From assembly GCA_946807835.1 (NCBI GenBank), contig OX327686.1:15252001-15316000 (forward strand): a stretch of DNA of 64,000 nt, in the 5' to 3' direction. Positions 62,463 through 64,000 of this stretch are shown here, one piece after another (within the stretch, counting starts at the first letter, position 1; each line of letters starts with the position of its first letter). The notes under the pieces are model-generated. The model searched no databases, was not told the DNA's origin, and worked only from the letters and a program-made list of their open reading frames with translations. A program made the position numbers and the translations under genes. This DNA comes from Ailanthus altissimus (lineage: Eukaryota > Streptophyta > Magnoliopsida > Sapindales > Simaroubaceae).

Positions 62463-63896
62463 TGACCAGGGAAGTCTCTTAATTTCACTTCTTTATTTTT
62501 CGACATTGGGGACAATGTCTAAATTAAGTTTAGGGGTGGGAAACACTTTCTTGTGTTCATTTTGCTGCATGATTTGGGTGGTCATTCTTGTGGGTTAAAT
62601 TTTTTTTTTTTTTAGTTACTTAGTTTTTTTTTAGTTAATTCATTTTTATTAGGTTTTGATAAGATGATCATTAGTCTATGATAAGAAAAATAATACATGG
62701 TTGAATTTATTTTTACACATCCATAGGGAATGATAGATACTTGAGACAATTTTAATTATTTAAGTTTAGGAACAAATTTGACCTTATTTATTATCACCAT
62801 TTTTTTAGCACTTCATAAGCATGAATGGTTATAACTATTACTTAGAGATACTTATGCTTTAGGGAGTACACCACAGTTTTGAAGACCGACACTTTAGAAC
62901 TTATCTTTAATTACTACTTGAGGCGAAATTCTAGGAAACACATGAATAGGGAAATGACATTAGGCCATCTTTGGACCGATTGAGCCTTTCTAGCCTACCT
63001 TTTAGAGTATATTTATCCCTAGCACCCTATTTTGAGCCTAATTACCCATTTTTTGGTTTAACCACATTACAAGCCTAAGACTTAAAGTTTACTTATCTAA
63101 AAATTTACCCGTAACACCATAAACTTTACATTTGCTTAGAAATACTCTTGAAAGGAAAAAGTTGTGGTGATATGAGAAAAATAAGTTTGGGTGGTATTTA
63201 TCAATCTAAGTTTGGGGGTATATAAAATTAAAGAAAAAAAAAAGAAAAAAAGAAAAAAAGAGAAAATAAAATACCCCTAACTTAAGAAAAAGAAGAAATT
63301 TTTGAAAAAAAAAAAAGGGTTGAAAAAGAAGAATGGGAACACAATAAGTTTGGGGGAAAAGATAATACAAGGAAAAGAAGATCAAGATGTTTCTAGGTAA
63401 AATCTAAGTGTTCATGGTGTGAATTGAACTTTATATATTTATCCTTTTATCCCACCTTGACCTTAGCCTTACATTACAAGCTAAGTAAAGTCCTAAATAG
63501 ATCCCTAGACATGTGATTTTCTACATTAGTGGAGAGTGGTAATAAAGACAAGCTTATGGAAGTGTCATTATACAAATAAAATGCCGAGACATCATCTTTT
63601 CTGTACAAACTAAAGTATAAAGTAAATCAAAGTATGGTTTTCGCTATTTGCCCTCTGCTTGCACACACACACATGGTGATTATTTATGAGGAAGAATGAG
63701 GGACTAAATGAAGATAATTAGAATTGTTAATAGCTATTTGTCTACCTTAAGGATTTGTATCATTTCGTTAGCCTTTGAGACAATGATTTTGATCATCTTA
63801 CTAGTATTAGTATATTTTATTTTGTTAAATGAGTCAAGTATAACCCTTTGTTTCTCTCTTAGTTTTATTTTATTGCTTGAGGACAAGCAAGTATTT

Positions 63897-63910
63897 AAGT
63901 TTGGGGGAAT
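63897..63910 (+). other. Polypurine tract of the gag-pro element
   Basis: AAGTTTGGGGGAAT immediately precedes the 3' LTR; it serves as plus-strand primer in reverse transcription. Confidence 0.75.
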
Positions 63911-63911
63911 T

Positions 63912-64000
63912 TGATAAGTGCAAATTTGTCATATATTTTCTCATGTTTTTATTATTGATATTTTATGATTTTATGAGAATAGACGGCTATTTATGTGCAT
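63912..64000 (+). repeat. 3' LTR of the gag-pro element, cut by the window end
   Basis: Starts TGATAAGTGCAAATTTGTCA, the common start of plant Athila/TR-GAG LTRs, right after the polypurine tract. Only 89 bases are in the window. Confidence 0.8.

Larger units (their letters stand above)
62114..63911 (+). mobile_element. 3' non-coding region of the gag-pro element
   Basis: Begins with the conserved 'gacgttaaatcaagcgctacttgggaggcaacccaagg' (62147-62184) that follows coding regions in Athila-like elements. Next come the GC-rich block, 'gacattggggacaatgt' (62501-62517), an A-rich stretch with repeated 'aagtttggg' motifs (63180-63360), and the polypurine tract. No pol genes are present. The 68-codon frame at 63708 has no domain features. 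Confidence 0.8.

Noticed and set aside
62365..62598. 77-codon frame over the GC-rich block
   Set aside because: It crosses from repeat into the conserved non-coding 'gacattggggacaatgt' region; no domain and no support as a gene.

Overview
The window is AT-rich plant nuclear DNA, almost certainly from a eudicot. The evidence is the plastid-type threonine synthase, the plant SKI8/VIP3 gene, plant LOG and eIF4A-III relatives, and abundant Ty3/gypsy and Ty1/copia remains with plant-type primer binding sites. I cannot name the species. Only two ordinary, apparently intact host genes are present, in one island at about 8.4-13.6 kb: an intronless threonine synthase on the + strand (8701-10281) and, convergent with it, a two-exon WD40 gene of the VIP3/SKI8 type on the - strand (10855-13569). 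They share no pathway.

Nearly everything else is mobile DNA. Left of the genes (1-7 kb) lie an LTR-like fragment and a decayed minus-strand Athila-like element containing a foldback. Right of the genes are small TIR elements and AT-rich repeats (13.7-18.8 kb). From 18.9 to 40.3 kb two non-coding LTR families, here called X (about 2.2 kb) and Y (about 2.7 kb), and one 8.6 kb Ty3/gypsy element (G) are inserted into one another, with readable 5-bp target duplications. Two stacks are visible: Y1 contains X2, which contains Y2; X3 contains G, which contains X4. A broken intronless LOG pseudogene lies between the stacks (26726-27392).

From 40.3 to 48.2 kb are a relic Ulp1-type protease domain, more X copies, three foldbacks made of inverted SINE-like units (one a perfect 125-bp hairpin stem) and minisatellites. 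The most unusual region is 48874-54042: CACTA-like ends and subterminal repeats enclose exon-sized pieces of at least four unrelated host genes (eIF4A-III, an STK16-type kinase, a PP2C phosphatase, casein kinase I), all on one strand with splice signals. I read it as a Pack-CACTA gene-fragment array.

The right end (57.4-64 kb) holds a Ty1/copia RNase H relic, a second minus-strand Athila-type LTR, and a plus-strand Athila-like element that codes only gag and protease (TR-GAG type). That element has a tRNA-Asp primer binding site, a polypurine tract, and a 3' LTR running off the window. All repeat comparisons were made by eye, so boundaries given as 'about' are approximate.
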